Below, one piece after another: positions 51,493 to 62,871 of a stretch of DNA of 64,000 nt (the first letter of the stretch is position 1; each line of letters begins with the position of its first letter). The position numbers and the translations under genes are program-made. The notes under the pieces were generated by a model. It saw only the letters and a program-made list of their open reading frames with translations. It searched no databases and was not told the DNA's origin. Source of the DNA: Dentipellis sp. KUC8613 (lineage: Eukaryota; Basidiomycota; Agaricomycetes; Russulales; Hericiaceae); contig NSJX01000011.1 in the NCBI GenBank assembly GCA_002286715.1, forward strand, positions 504,106 to 568,105. The letters run 5' to 3'.

Positions 51493-52517
51493 ATGGCAGC
51501 AAAATATCTCGATGCCATTATGCTCTTCGGAGACTCCATCACCCAAGGCGCCTGGGAGATGAATGGGGTTGGCGCCCGTTTAGCTCGTGCGTAAAAGTCC
51601 CGTGTCGCTGCTGAAGGCACTAATGTAGATTGACATCATTCTGACTACATTGCAGACATCTATGCACGCAAACTTGATGTGCTGAACCGAGGGTTTTCTG
51701 GTTACAACACCGACTGGGCATTTCCGGTGTTCGAGAAGGTTTGGACAGTTCGCGGTGCCGCATGACCTTGGCTTACTCTTCGTACGATTAAGGTTCTAGC
51801 CAAACAACATGAGCAACACCATGTGCCGCGGGTCCGTCTCTTGACTATTTGGTTCGGCGCGAACGACGCATGCCTGCCGCACTCCCCGCAGCATGTTCCT
51901 CTGGCACGGTTCTCCGCTAATTTGCGCAAGATGATTTATACAGTCAAATCGCCAGCCTCTCCATTCTACTCACCTGTCACGAAGATAATTCTTATCGCGC
52001 CACCACCGGTGAATACTATTCAGCGGGGCGCGGATCTTGCCAGCCGTGAACCAGCGCGTGATCTGGACAGAGACTTTGAGACGACGAGGCAGTACGCCAA
52101 GGAAGTGCTAGAAGTCGGTGCGAGGGAAGGAGTACCTGTCGTCGACATTTGGACGGCACTGTGGGAGGCAGCGGGCAAAGAGGAGCGCGGGCTAGAGCGC
52201 TTCCTCTACGACGGGCTGCACCTGAATGAAGAGGGTTATAGGGTGCGTATTGTTGATGCTTGAAATGAAATAGGGAGGATAGGCAGGGATGCTGACGAAT
52301 TCTGCATCAGATCGCATACGAAGAACTGTTGAAGATCATCAGCGAACATTACCCGGAACTCAAGCATGATCAAATGCAGTATGTCTTTCCGGCATGGGGC
52401 TTTTTCATCGACCATTCGGTCGAAGACTTCAAGTCCAGTACTTGGATTCAGCGATATCAGCCACCTGCGACCGCTGGCACCGTCGCAAGTACCGACCTCG
52501 AGAATGAAAAGGAATAG
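51493..52517 (+). CDS. IAH1: Isoamyl acetate-hydrolysing esterase-like SGNH hydrolase
   Basis: A small GDSL/SGNH esterase that hydrolyses short acetate esters in yeast; the natural substrate here is unknown. The four SGNH blocks are complete: Ser in MLFGDSITQGAW, Gly in LNRGFSGYNTDW, Asn in WFGANDACLP, and the Asp/His pair in YDGLHLNEEGY. Introns fall after the first block (51588-51655), near 51741-51790 and near 52243-52310. There is no signal peptide, so it should be intracellular. The protein ends with an acidic tail (STDLENEKE). It shares a 154-bp divergent promoter with SPF45. Confidence 0.92.
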
Positions 52518-53088
52518 AGCGGCAACTCGATACGCAGTGGTGGCCAGAGATGGCGATCGCCGGCATTGCAAGGGGATATATAGACAGACGTCGAACTAGA
52601 ATCAGCTCCGGTGGGCTCGCTGCATCACATGTAAAAGATGCGAGTTGATGTTTCGATGGGTGCACAGACGGTTGCCATGCGAAAACAAAAGGGACAAAGC
52701 AGTGGGATGTGGGAATTGCGAAGACGCTGTATTCCTGTGCTTCTAGAACCATTATAGACGAGTTACGCGTGAATGTGGGTCCCTTGTTCCCGAAACGCGT
52801 GCGCGCGAGCCTCAGCCACAGACGCGTTTTAACGCGTCCCATCGCGTGGAAGTGCAAGAAAAATAGATAGCAGACGCGATTGCCCCCCCATAATGACGAG
52901 AGAGTACACCAAGTGGAATGCCGGTGGAGAAATGTCGTCGAGGGTGGTATGGGGAGGTTTCGGAGGGATGGGCCGGCTTGACAGCGGCAGGGTGCCTTGG
53001 CGCATGCATCATATTAAAAGTTGCCATATAGAGTAAGTGTTGGCGAGGATACGGTCACATGACGAAAACGAACCGGGTGCAAACGCGG

Positions 53089-53094
53089 TATAAA
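53089..53094 (+). promoter_or_regulatory. TATA box, probable CDC25 promoter
   Basis: TATAAA follows a cell-cycle-box cluster by about 250 bp and precedes AT-rich then pyrimidine-rich sequence; no other gene starts downstream before CDC25. Confidence 0.5.
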
Positions 53095-53948
53095 CAGAGA
53101 GAAAAAGGCGGCTGGCAGACTCCTGATAATTAGCAGCGACGACGACCACCGACGAGCATTGGCGCGTACATTTATTTCTATCTATCTTCTCTTATTTGAC
53201 TGTTTCTTGGTACGTGCCTTCGTGTCTGACGCCGCGGGAGAAGGTTTGCTAACGCGTGATGTTGTGTCCAGGAAGGGCAACGACTGGTGGACCCACAGTC
53301 GCATACAAAGGGTGTTTGTACCACCTCCCCCGTCGCATTGTTCAAATATCGTGAGAACTGTTCCTCCTGCTTCGTGCTCCTTTTGCACTCGCTGCTCTAG
53401 ACATCGTGCTCACCTTCTTCTCTGTTTCGTCCACAATCCAGGCGCGGCCTCCTCCGTCAACACACTCTTTACGCCAAGGTATGTCTCATTCTAGTCATGA
53501 GCTGGCAGGCCATTCGGCCTAGTGATGTGGTCGGCGTTCCGGACATCAGCGCCGCAACGTGTTACATTGTCCGCAGCTGCCACTGTCCAAAGGAGGCGAA
53601 CAATGGGAGGGGTGCACGCGGAAGGATCTATTTCATCTTTGCCTCTAGATCATCCCCGGCCGATTCGCTGACGTTGATTGACTTTCCATTGTGCCCTGCC
53701 GATGTAGCCGGCTGTCCCAAGTGCAACTCCAGTCAGCCACGATTTCAACTTAGGCCACCTCCACATTTGGTCAGTACTTATTGCGCGCCTTTCCTCGCCC
53801 CCGTTCGCCCAGTCGTTGACTTTGCTCGCCTTTGCCTTGCACGCACCTGTTGTAACAACCAACTGTACCGATCGTCGTGTTCTCGTGTTCTCAATACTCC
53901 CCGCCTCACTCTCCCGCGTTCGACCTCTTCCGACGCCAACTCCCGTGT

Positions 53949-54009
53949 CCAACCTACTCCCGCGACCAACCTACTCCCTCGTCCAACCTACTCCCGTGTT
54001 CAACCTACG
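53949..54009. repeat. 17-bp tandem repeat in CDC25 leader
   Basis: About 3.5 copies of CCAACCTACTCCC followed by four variable bases, starting at 53949, 53966, 53983 and 54000. A 17-bp period would shift the reading frame at each copy, which argues that this stretch is untranslated. Confidence 0.8.
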
Positions 54010-54103
54010 CCTCTTCCATTACCTGACGACCTGTATTCCTTCACCCTGCGCCTCACCATTGCCTGTATCCATTGCAACCCCTTCTCGCCCACCTTCTTTC
54101 GCC

Positions 54104-56464
54104 ATGCGCTCCGTCCCTTCCCAACACGCAGACGTTCAAGAGTCTTCATACTCAAACAAGAGACAGAAAACACATACATCTTTCAAGCCATTTGATTCAG
54201 ACGATATGCAAAACTATTTCGCAACCACCTCCGATAATGTCCCCTCCCGCTTCCTCGCTCCCCCCGCTGCGCCTATGCGCAAGCTCACCCAACGACTGGC
54301 TGGCGCCAAGAAGGACGACATCGACGATTTTCTTTCCTCAGACTTGGAACTGTCTTTCGCGTCGACGGTATCTATCCATTCGCCGCCTCGGGACTCTGTG
54401 GCATTGTCGCCGGAGAGCGAGTTCGAAGACAGCTTCGCTATGGACATCTCTCCTGCTATCCCTCGCAACCTTCCCTCCTTCCGCGAGAACAATAACCTGA
54501 GCGTGAAGCCGACAACCCGCCCTCGTGCATTGACGAGTGGTGCAAGGTTGTTTGGACGCGACGTTAGCAACGACTCCCTCTCCGTACCGGCGCCTTCGTC
54601 GATCAAGTCCAACAGTTCTCAAGGAAAGCGCACTCAGCGATCGGCATTGCCCATGGAGTGGATGCAGTACAACTACGGGCAGCCCGCCGCGGCAGAGCCT
54701 GTCGCTGTGAGTGTCGATTTATGTTCGGACTGAAGGTCGTTCCTTGCTGTTGTTCTGACTACCGTTTGGTTTCAGCCTGCGACCGCCCCCAGTTCTCCAG
54801 ATGCCATGGACGTCGACACTTCTTTCAACATGGGCACAGTACCTGCCGCCGACCCCCTCTCCTCCCCGGCTCCCCTTTCCGCCGCCCCCACCATCAAGGG
54901 CTTCAACACATTGTTCTTCGAGTCCATGTCCCCGTCCCGCGACGAGTCACCGGCCCGCCTTCCTAAGAAGCGTCGCTCTACTTCGCCCGTGCCCTCCCTG
55001 GGCAGGCGCCGGGCCGACACCATTGACAGTTCGCCTGCTCCCGTCTCGCCGAGCCTCCTCAAGCTCGAACGCCTGACCAAGCCAATGCTGTCCGGTCTCG
55101 GAGAGCCATCTCTCGGCAAGCGCCCTCGCCGTCCGGCTTTCTCTGCCATGGTCCCGCCTTCTCAGTCTTCGAGATCTGCGCACCCCAGCCAGGATCAGGA
55201 GAACCAGCCTCCTAAGGCTCGGCTTCCTCCCCCGCGCCGCGCGTTCTCTGCGATGCTCCCTCCCAACGGTTTCGAAAACTCGTTCTCCGAGGAGTCTTCG
55301 TTCGAGAACTCTTCTCCTGCTCAGTCGTACGCGAAGAGGCAGCACGTGAAGACTATCCGTCGCTGCGACGGCACTGATGACTTCAGGCCTCTTACTGGCG
55401 CGACTGCAATGATGATGAGGGACCACGACGAGAGCCCGAGGACTAGGGCCATCTCGCAGGCCATGGGGAACAACCTTGGCGGGTTTGGTGACAACGAGGC
55501 GCACGGCAAGATTTTGCCTTGCCACCGTGTTCGGGAGGATGGTCTGATGAGGATTAACCCTCAGACTGTAAGTGATGTCTTTTTGGTGAGCTTCCACAAA
55601 TATGTACTAACGCCTTGCAGTTGGACATGCTCCTTGACGGCCACTTCAATTCCCAAATCGCGAACTTCCATGTTATTGACTGCCGTTTCGACTACGAGTA
55701 CAACGGCGGCCATATCCCTGGGGCGGTCAACATCAACAACACGGCGAACCTGGAGGAGTACTTGCTTTCTGCCAACGTGAACAAGCCCGTCCCTAGCATG
55801 AGCGGTGAGGGTGCCGCGAAGACCATCCTTGTCTTCCACTGCGAGTTCAGCGTGAAGAGGGCCCCTACCTTGTAAGCATCTACAACCTGTCTTCTCGTAC
55901 GCTTCTGATTTCCTATTCTATAGCGCGAAGCATCTTCGCTCGAAGGACCGCGCGCTGAACAACCACAACTACCCGAGAATCCACTACCCAGAGGTATACG
56001 TCTTGGAAGGTGGTTACTGCCAGTACTACAAAGAATCAAGCACGCGATGCGAGCCTAAGGGCTACGTGCGCATGGATGACCCGCATCACGCTGCGTCGCG
56101 CAAGGAGGACTTGGACCAGTTCCGCAAGGGCAAGTTTGGCCGCACTAAATCCTACGCCTATGGCGAGGCCATGGGTCTCGGCTCCGCAGGTCTGCAGCAG
56201 TCGAAGCGCAACACTGCCCCCAGCGGTGGTCCCACGCAGCTCTTTGCTGCTGCCAATGCTGCCCGCACCCGCCGTGGAGGCGTTGGCCTCGGTGCGCTTC
56301 CTGAAGATGGCCATGCGACTCAGAGCGAGGACGAGGAGACCGATCTTGGCGATAGCCCCTGCCCCCCGCCCAACAAGAACAATATGCTCAAGGGCAGGAA
56401 GCTGGGCCGTGGTCCACTCATCCGAGCTGAGACTTATGGACCTTCTCGCTTCGGTGGCTACTAA
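54104..56464 (+). CDS. CDC25: CDC25-type M-phase inducer phosphatase
   Basis: CDC25 removes inhibitory phosphates from Cdk1 and triggers entry into mitosis. Four exons (54104-54706, 54776-55567, 55621-55871, 55924-56464) keep frame and give 728 residues. The N-terminal two thirds is a Ser/Pro-rich regulatory region with many potential phosphorylation sites and basic patches (PKKRRS). The rhodanese-type catalytic domain starts near LDMLLDGHFNSQIANFHVIDCRFDYEYNGGHIPGA. The active-site loop is HCEFSVKRAPTL, with Cys539 and Arg545 in the CX5R order. YPRIHYPEVYVLEGGYCQYY and GYVRMDDP are the family's C-terminal marks. SVK replaces the commoner SSE within the loop. The in-frame extension upstream of the ATG crosses a 17-bp repeat and is probably leader. 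Confidence 0.95.
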
Positions 56465-58263
56465 ATGCGCCATCGCATCTCACTATCGTCCCTCTCCCCT
56501 CTGTTATGTCATGCGAACCCTTTCTTGTTTATGCCTCTGCATCGCGTCATCCCTTCCTCATTCCTTTTCAGCAACGTTCCTCGGCTCCTCCTCGTACACG
56601 ATCTAGGGTGTCTGCTGAGAAGCTTTTCTTCCACCGTACCGCCAGAAATTCGCTCACATCCGTCGCTGCTCCATGTCTCTGCTAAACCCACTCGCTACTC
56701 GATGACCACCCCGGCAGCAACGTCACCGCTGTCCAGATTTCATCGTACGAATCCTCAAGACTCGCCATGTTTCGTCAACGTCTGCACGTCTCTCACACCT
56801 ATGGCTTCTCCTCTCGTTCTGCGCTCTATGGATTAGTGCGCCTCGCTGCATCTGCTCTCGCACTGCATTGCACACACTCATTCGCCTCGCTCTGCTTCGG
56901 GCTGCAATCGCCTGTTACTCTCATCGTCGAAAATGAAGAAAATCAAATTGCATCTCCAGAGCGAGTCGGCGCTTACCGCATGACAAGCCATACACATCGC
57001 ATCTACCCTCCTCTACACTCCGACAATCATCGACATTCGTATCACTGCTCGCCACGCCGAACGTGCATCCTCTTTTCTTCACAGACGAGCACCAAAGCTT
57101 CGCACAGCGATATCCTCATCTACATCTCATTCTATATCTATCTATGCCCCATCCATCATCTCTCTGCATGCATCTCATGCGAGGCCTCTGGCCTCGCCTA
57201 CCCATCTCTTTGTTGATCTGTTACATTCTTTGCGCCTCGGTTTGTTTGACATTCTTTGTGCTTTCTTACTACCCACCACCGTTTTGGACGGACACTTTCC
57301 TTTCAGCATACATACATTGTTACCCCGTTTGTGTTTTCCCATTTGCATCCTCCCATCCCATCCTCGGACCGCCTGACACTGCATCTATCTGCATATCACC
57401 ACGCCGGGACATTTCCATCATCTTCCTGTTATATCACCTGCCCATCCGTTTCTGTTTCTGTTCCTGTTGTTCGTTGTTCATTGTTCGTTGTCCGTTGTTC
57501 GTTGTTACCGTGTTCCGTTGATTGATTTGATTCAGCTTCCCCGATTTCCGATTCAAAGCTCATCCGTATACTTGACCGCGTACGTGTACGTCTTTGAGTC
57601 TTTGCGTGTCCCTTTCTTGATTCAGTCCGATTTTTTGACTTGACTTGACGTGGCTTGGCTCGATTCTTAGTAGGTGCATCGTCTCCGGTTTGATACTTGC
57701 GGACGCTCTGCGGCCTTTCTGCACATTACTTCGGTTTCGGCTCCTTTTTTGTTACGGTCGTGTCTGCCTGCCTTTGGCCTTTGCCCCGTTCTTCGATTGT
57801 GAATGTATGGGGCTGCCGTGTTTGTTCCATCGTGGAGTGCTGTCCGTATTTTGGTTGGGCGTGGTAAGTTCAAGGTTGGGATGAATCTCGCAATCGGTTG
57901 CTTCGAACGCGTCGACTGGTGTTGGACGCGACGTCGAAGTCGCGAGCGAGCTCTCCTTTCAACATACACTGGTTTATAAACTGTTATACGATCTCGGGGT
58001 CTAAGCATTATGATATCACTACAGAACAGCGCGACGAGTGCAAAGGTATAATAACTACGACAGCAAGGACTATGTACTATACGACGGCGCGTGCGCAACA
58101 AAGCTGAGTATACGCGTATCCGGGTCCTCCACACAAGACGAGCAATAAATGCGATAAATAAGCACCAGTCCATCTGAGGATAAACAAAGCAACATCGAGG
58201 GCGACTTCAAGTAGGAAACGGTATATCCAAGAGCCTAGAGGAGAAAAATCACGCTGCATACCA
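56465..58263. other. Long pyrimidine-rich region after CDC25, no coding signal
   Basis: About 1.8 kb between two convergent stop codons. The plus strand is strongly C/T-rich over most of its length. No conserved ORF, snRNA or tRNA was seen. It may be an extended CDC25 3' untranslated region or a non-coding transcript. Confidence 0.45.
57450..57530. repeat. TTGTTCGTTG-type simple repeat
   Basis: The words GTTGTTC and GTTC alternate for about 80 bp (best at 57465-57510), giving an almost purine-free plus strand apart from G. Confidence 0.7.
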
Positions 58264-59204
58264 TCAATCGACGTGCATCCAGTGCCCCTTCACCCCCAGC
58301 CGGCACTTCTCGCAGTCCGCCCTGGGGCCCATGGTGAAACGCGGCTTCCGCTGCGCATTCAGATTCGCATTAGGATTCGGGCCCCACTGTCCCTGCTGCT
58401 CGTGCGCCGGCGCCTGCCCTAGCGGGGACGCAGGCGAGGCGGGCTGGATGTGTATGCGCGGCGGCTGCAGCGCGTGCTCGGGGCCGGGGAAGTGCTGCAT
58501 CGCGGCGGTGGCGAGCGGGGGCGTGGGCATCGCGGAGGAGGGGGCGGAGAGGAAGTGTGCGGGCGCGGGGAAGGGCGCGAGGGGCGCGGGCTCGCGGGGC
58601 AGGGGCGGGGAGGTGGAGATGTGGATCGCGGGGACGTGGGGGCGGGACGGCGGGTGGGCGTGCGAGGGTCCGGATGCGCCGGGCAGGGGTCGTATTGCGC
58701 GGGGCGGGGCGTCGGTGTCGAGGTTCTGTCGTGGTGCGGTAGGGAATATGTAGATTCGTGAGTACGCGTGCGAGTGCCACCATAAGTGCGGTATATGCGG
58801 TGCGCGATACGCACCATGCTCATGTCTGTATCCATGTTGTCCGAATCTGGGTATTGTTGGCCATACGGACGACCACCTTCGATGCTGAGGCTGCGGGTCT
58901 GCGCGACCCAGTGCTCCTCGCGTCCAGTGCTCGAGCCTTCGACAAAGGTCGCCGCGTGCGGGCTGTCGTACTGCGTGTGCGAGCACGCGGGCATGCAGGT
59001 GTCGCCGTGCACGTAAAGCGAGATACGTTTCTGAGGACGTGTCCCAGTGAGCATGTTAATTGGCGCGACGAGGCAGGCGCAAGGGCTTACGGAGGGCCGG
59101 TCGGCGGGTGTGGGCGTATCAGGCGAGCGTGAGCGCTTGAGGGTGTTGTCTGCGCGCAGCGTGCGGAAGGACGGCGAATGCATGTCGACCTCCATGGTGG
59201 TCAT
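58264..59204 (-). CDS. Basidiomycete orphan protein with conserved C-terminal CxxC block
   Basis: Starts MTTMEVDMHSPSFRTLR at 59204. Splicing then gives SRSPDTPTPADRPS, ISLYVHGDTCMPACSH and EHWVAQTRSLSIEGG, followed by a Pro/Ala/Ser-rich middle. The last exon ends RFTMGPRADCEKCRLGVKGHWMH, with a CxxC pair and a following His. I recall similar C-terminal blocks in uncharacterised basidiomycete proteins but no named domain. The CxxC and terminal His residues could bind a metal; that is inference. Two introns are likely (near 59045-59095 and 58755-58820). No signal peptide or membrane segment. Length is about 270 residues. A strongly biased, low-complexity middle makes the exact exon limits uncertain. 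Confidence 0.65.
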
Positions 59205-59974
59205 GGGAAGATTGTGTGCGGTGCTAATGGAGGTGAGAGTAATAGTCGAGGAGGCCTAGTCTGAGGACGCGCTCTTTTGAGACGCGCGCCGGTCCGGAGA
59301 CGGGCCCGGCGGTGAATTGCGCGTTCGCTCCGGACTCTCTTCACCTGGCGCTCCGTTCGGAGGATCGCAAGCGTCTCGTCTTTGTTTGTCCTCATACAGG
59401 TATTTTCGCCGTCCCCGATGTTCGCTGGATTGATCGCAGCGACAAAGTAACAAATGGATGGCTCGTTTCATCACCCGACGTGCTACGAGTTGCAGATCTA
59501 CTGACGCCGGCGGAAGTTTGCCACCAGGAAGCCACGCACATATCGTGCTTTGTCCTCAAGCCAGCTCTTTTTGGCAGTAGCATCGCGTTATTTACCGTGG
59601 GGTTCGGAACATTTGTGCAGGGCACGACTACGGCTGACGATCCCAGCCTGTCAATTAGTCCTCGCATAATTGTGTCCTAAAGAATTGAGGTCGAATGACT
59701 GTCATGCAGTCTAGACATGCAATACTCGACTTGTCCGTCATTGCACAGTTCTGTCTAGAGACTCGGTCACCAGTCTAGTCATGCAGCAGAAGGTTTCAAG
59801 AAACCGCGAGTCCAGGATAAGCCGGGTGAAAAAATCACACATCACAGCTCCCGATCTTCACAAGAGCTATTTGGAATGCTACAGTATACTACAGTGTGCA
59901 TAGAGTATGATACATTAGATCCATGATTACCAGAATTATGCCAAGAAATAATAAAGAACCCAAGTCCATCCTCT
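59205..59974. other. Intergenic upstream of the CxxC orphan
   Basis: About 770 bp. Words CAGTCTAG and GTCATGCAG repeat near 59700-59790. A plus-strand open frame at 59312-59680 lacks an ATG at its start and recognisable content, so it is not called a gene. Confidence 0.45.
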
Positions 59975-62593
59975 TCAGACATCATACCTGTCCTCCCAGC
60001 CTCCTCCACCGGGTGACATCGGCCTCCACTCACCAACCTCCTCAACCCCACCCCCGATATCCCAGTTTTTATGCCCCAGATCACTTTCATCTTCGTCATG
60101 GTAATCAGCACTCTCCCCACTCTCGACTTCCTCCCCATCCTCGAGCTCCCCTTCAAACCCAAGTGTCCCATACGGGTCTCCCAAGAGCTTCGCCAACGCC
60201 TCCACATTCATGCGGCCCTTCCCCTTCGCCGGCTTCTCCGCCTTCTGGCGCACGACCGACTTCTCCGCGCGCCCCTTCCGGACCTCGTCCTCGCCCCATA
60301 TCGCCCATAACATGTGCGCCCTCGCATCCAACTCCTCGTGTCCTGCAGACCCTTCCGCAGGGGGTATAACCATCCCCTCCAGCTCGCCCTCCGCGAACAG
60401 CTCGTCGTCGCCGACCTCGGCTTCGCCGCCCCGCGCGGACGCGAGTAGTTGCAGCCGCGTCGGCGCTCGTCCGGGGGCTAGTGAGGGCGCGGCGTCTGGG
60501 GCGAGAAGGTGGGTGGTGTGCTCGAGCGAGAGGCCGTCTGCGGTCGATTCTGATTCACCTCCGTTGCTTGGTGGGAGGGGCGCGGATAGTGGATCGAGTA
60601 AGAACGACGTCGCGCAGCCCAGCGCGGTACGCGGGCGTTTCGTCTTCGTCTTCCTCGTCGCGCCGGGCTCGTTGCAGTCCGCTTTGCGCTTCAGCGGTGC
60701 AGTCTGCGGACGAAGCACATCCACAGTGCTATCCATCTCGGAACCCTCTTCGTCGTCCACATCGCCATCGTCCTCATCCTCGTCTTCTTCCAAGTTGACC
60801 TCCACCTTCCCGCCCTCCTGTATCCGCTTCCTCCACAGCTCCTCCCGAAACTGCACCACATCCACCACCGCGCGCGCCACTAGCACGCGCCTCGCTGTCT
60901 TCGCCCGCCCGCCCTTCCCCTTCTTCCCTGCCTTCTCGCCAGTTCCGCCCTCAGACTTCTCAGCAGCAAGCCACGGCACGCCCCGCGCGGCCTCCTCGAC
61001 GACATCCACCAGCACGCGGTACCGCTCCATCACCGCGCCCCTCCCGACGCCCACGCGCGCGCCGAGTGCCCCCGCGAGCTCCTGCACGTGCGGCGCGGCG
61101 CGCGGCGGGCGCGCGCAGCCCTCGAGCGCGAGCACGAGCGCGGCGGGGCCGAGCGGCGCCTGCGGGAGCGCGAGCACGGGGTGCGGCTGCGCGGCGGGGG
61201 GCGCGAGCGTGAGCAGCGTGTAGAGGCCCTCGGCGGTGCGGAGGAGGGCGGGGACGTGGGCGGGGATAAGCGGGCGCAGGAAGGCGAGGGTGTCTGCGGG
61301 GAGCAGGGCGGGTGCGGGCGCGGGTGGGGATGTGGATGTGGGTGGGGATGTGGATGTGGGTGGGGAGAGGAGGGAGGTCAGGTGCGCGATGAGTGCGGGG
61401 AGGTGTGCGGTCGGGAGGGACTTTGGGAGGGTTAGGTTGAGGAGCGGGAGGAGGCGGCTGAGGGCGCGCGTGAGGGCGAGTGCTGGTTCGGAGAGCAAGT
61501 ACTGGGGTAAGAAGTTGTCAGGAATGTGTTGCTGGAATGGGGATAGAAGATGTGATGGAACACTCGCGCGGGGCACGAGACGTGTCTGCTGCACGTCTGT
61601 TACAGCAGCGCGAATGGCGCGTTCAGACGCGACTGACAGACCGCAGCGCAAAGCCGACGCTCGAAGTGGACGCGCTTCGCGAAGCGGTCCGCACGTGTCG
61701 AGGATAGGCGTCCGCTTCCGCCATCGGTACTGCGAAGGTGAGAACCCCACACAGGGACCGAGGTTCGACGCGCCCGGACGAGCGGGTGCCGGCCAGCTCT
61801 GTATGGGAAGTGTCTGACGGCACACCATTTCCCTGCCCAGGTGGAAAGGATCTTCCACAAAAGAATTGCGTGCACTGTCAAAGCGACGAAAGACTCACGG
61901 TGCACAGAACGACCGTTCCCATACAGAGATGACCGGAGGCGCCATTAAACGGCGGGAGTCACACCCGAGCTCGAGTCTCACGAGAAGGAGTCTGCGAGCA
62001 GACCCCGCGTGCGGAGAACAGACGAGAGAGGAAACTAGGTTGATGATAACCAAAGCAAGACATCATGTGGGGAGATCGACTCACGGCAATGTCGTGGATC
62101 AGGTCGCCCTTGCCGGCTTCGCGAAGGGCGTACGCAAGAGATGCCCCAGCGGCGAGCTTTGCGGCGCGGCCCCAGCGGAGACTGGCGCGGAGCATGGTGA
62201 GGTCGAAGAGGGCCTGCGCACGGGGCGCGAGACCCGGATGAGCGAGGCGCGCGGCGAGAGAACGAATGGACTCGTGCATCGTAAGCTTGGGAGCAGAACC
62301 TGAGTGCGTGCGGCGGGCGAAATACAATAGGAACATACCTTGTTGCGCTCATAGCGGGCTTCCTTTCCCTGGCCCGCAAGGTCCCAGCCTGACGCGCTGC
62401 GGATGCTCTTGAGCGTGGAAGGGCGGGTGTAGTCGAGGAAGTCGCGGACATAGGTGTTGTCAGCAAAGTCAGCAGCGGAGGTGAGGACGCTCTGGGAGGG
62501 ATCAGCAAGGGTGCCGCAGGAGGTGCACACGGCAGAGCCGACGTCTGGACTCCATTCTGTGGGCTGGGCGCACTGGTGGCAGCGTCCAGCCAT
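59975..62593 (-). CDS. TFIIB/BRF-type transcription factor with zinc ribbon and cyclin fold
   Basis: Probably a Pol III initiation factor subunit of the BRF1 group that recruits polymerase with TBP; assignment within the TFIIB superfamily is inference. The ATG at 62593 starts MAGRCHQCAQPTEW...VCTSCGTL, a zinc ribbon with Cys pairs at residues 5/8 and 24/27. STLKSIRSASGWDLAGQGKEARYERNK splices to the first cyclin-type repeat (MHESIRSLAARLAHPG, WGRAAKLAAGASLAYALREA). A further helical repeat starts LLSEPALALTRALSRLL. The C-terminal half is long and acidic, with EDEDEDDGDVDDEEGSEMD, the element DDELFAEGELEGMV and ARAHMLWAIW, which resemble a BRF homology block. An intron of about 583 nt (61502-62084) splits the cyclin region. 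It is divergent from trehalose phosphorylase. Confidence 0.75.
61322..61365. repeat. 18-bp in-frame tandem repeat in the BRF-type gene
   Basis: About 2.4 copies of GGGTGGGGATGTGGATGT, which on the coding (minus) strand adds repeats of six residues, TSTSPP. Being a multiple of three, it changes protein length without breaking frame. Confidence 0.8.
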
Positions 62594-62871
62594 GACATGC
62601 GCGGCGGTGGAGTGAGCGTGCGGCAATGAGCACGCAGCGTGGCCGGCCCCCAGACATTGCAGCACGTAATGGCTGAGCAGGCTGGCGGTGGCGGGGGGGC
62701 ACCAGACGACAGACAGGCGGGGCGAGGAAGGATCCAATTGGACGGAGGACGGTGCCTGCGCTCCAGTCGAGACCCTCTCCCCGGCCAGACCTCCCCACCT
62801 CCGTTTGGCCTCCAGCTTTCTCAGCTTCTATAAAGCATTTCCTTGTCGCATGTCCACGCCTTCACCTCACC
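62594..62871. promoter_or_regulatory. Bidirectional promoter of BRF-type gene and trehalose phosphorylase
   Basis: The 278 bp between divergent ATGs. A TATAAA at 62829-62834 lies only 38 bp before the trehalose phosphorylase ATG. If used as a TATA box it would leave a very short leader, so its role is uncertain. Confidence 0.4.

Larger units (their letters stand above)
52518..54103 (+). promoter_or_regulatory. CDC25 upstream region and probable long leader
   Basis: These 1.6 kb contain four ACGCGT sites in 73 bp (52765-52770, 52795-52800, 52822-52827, 52832-52837), then a TATAAA at 53089-53094. About 1 kb of sequence without a conserved reading frame lies between the TATA box and the CDC25 ATG. 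A good candidate leader intron has donor GTACGT at 53212, a GCTAAC branch site near 53249 and acceptor CAG ending at about 53271. The promoter and the long leader are inferred. Confidence 0.55.

Noticed and set aside
53252..53257. Fifth ACGCGT in the CDC25 upstream region
   Set aside because: It lies downstream of the TATA box and overlaps the GCTAAC branch site of the probable leader intron, so it was not counted as a promoter site.
53497..54195. 232-codon open frame overlapping the CDC25 leader
   Set aside because: It crosses the 17-bp repeat and runs out of frame into CDC25; several frames are open there because the DNA is C-rich.
59312..59680. 122-codon plus-strand open frame between two minus-strand genes
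   Set aside because: No ATG at the start, no recognisable motif and no intron signals; treated as intergenic.
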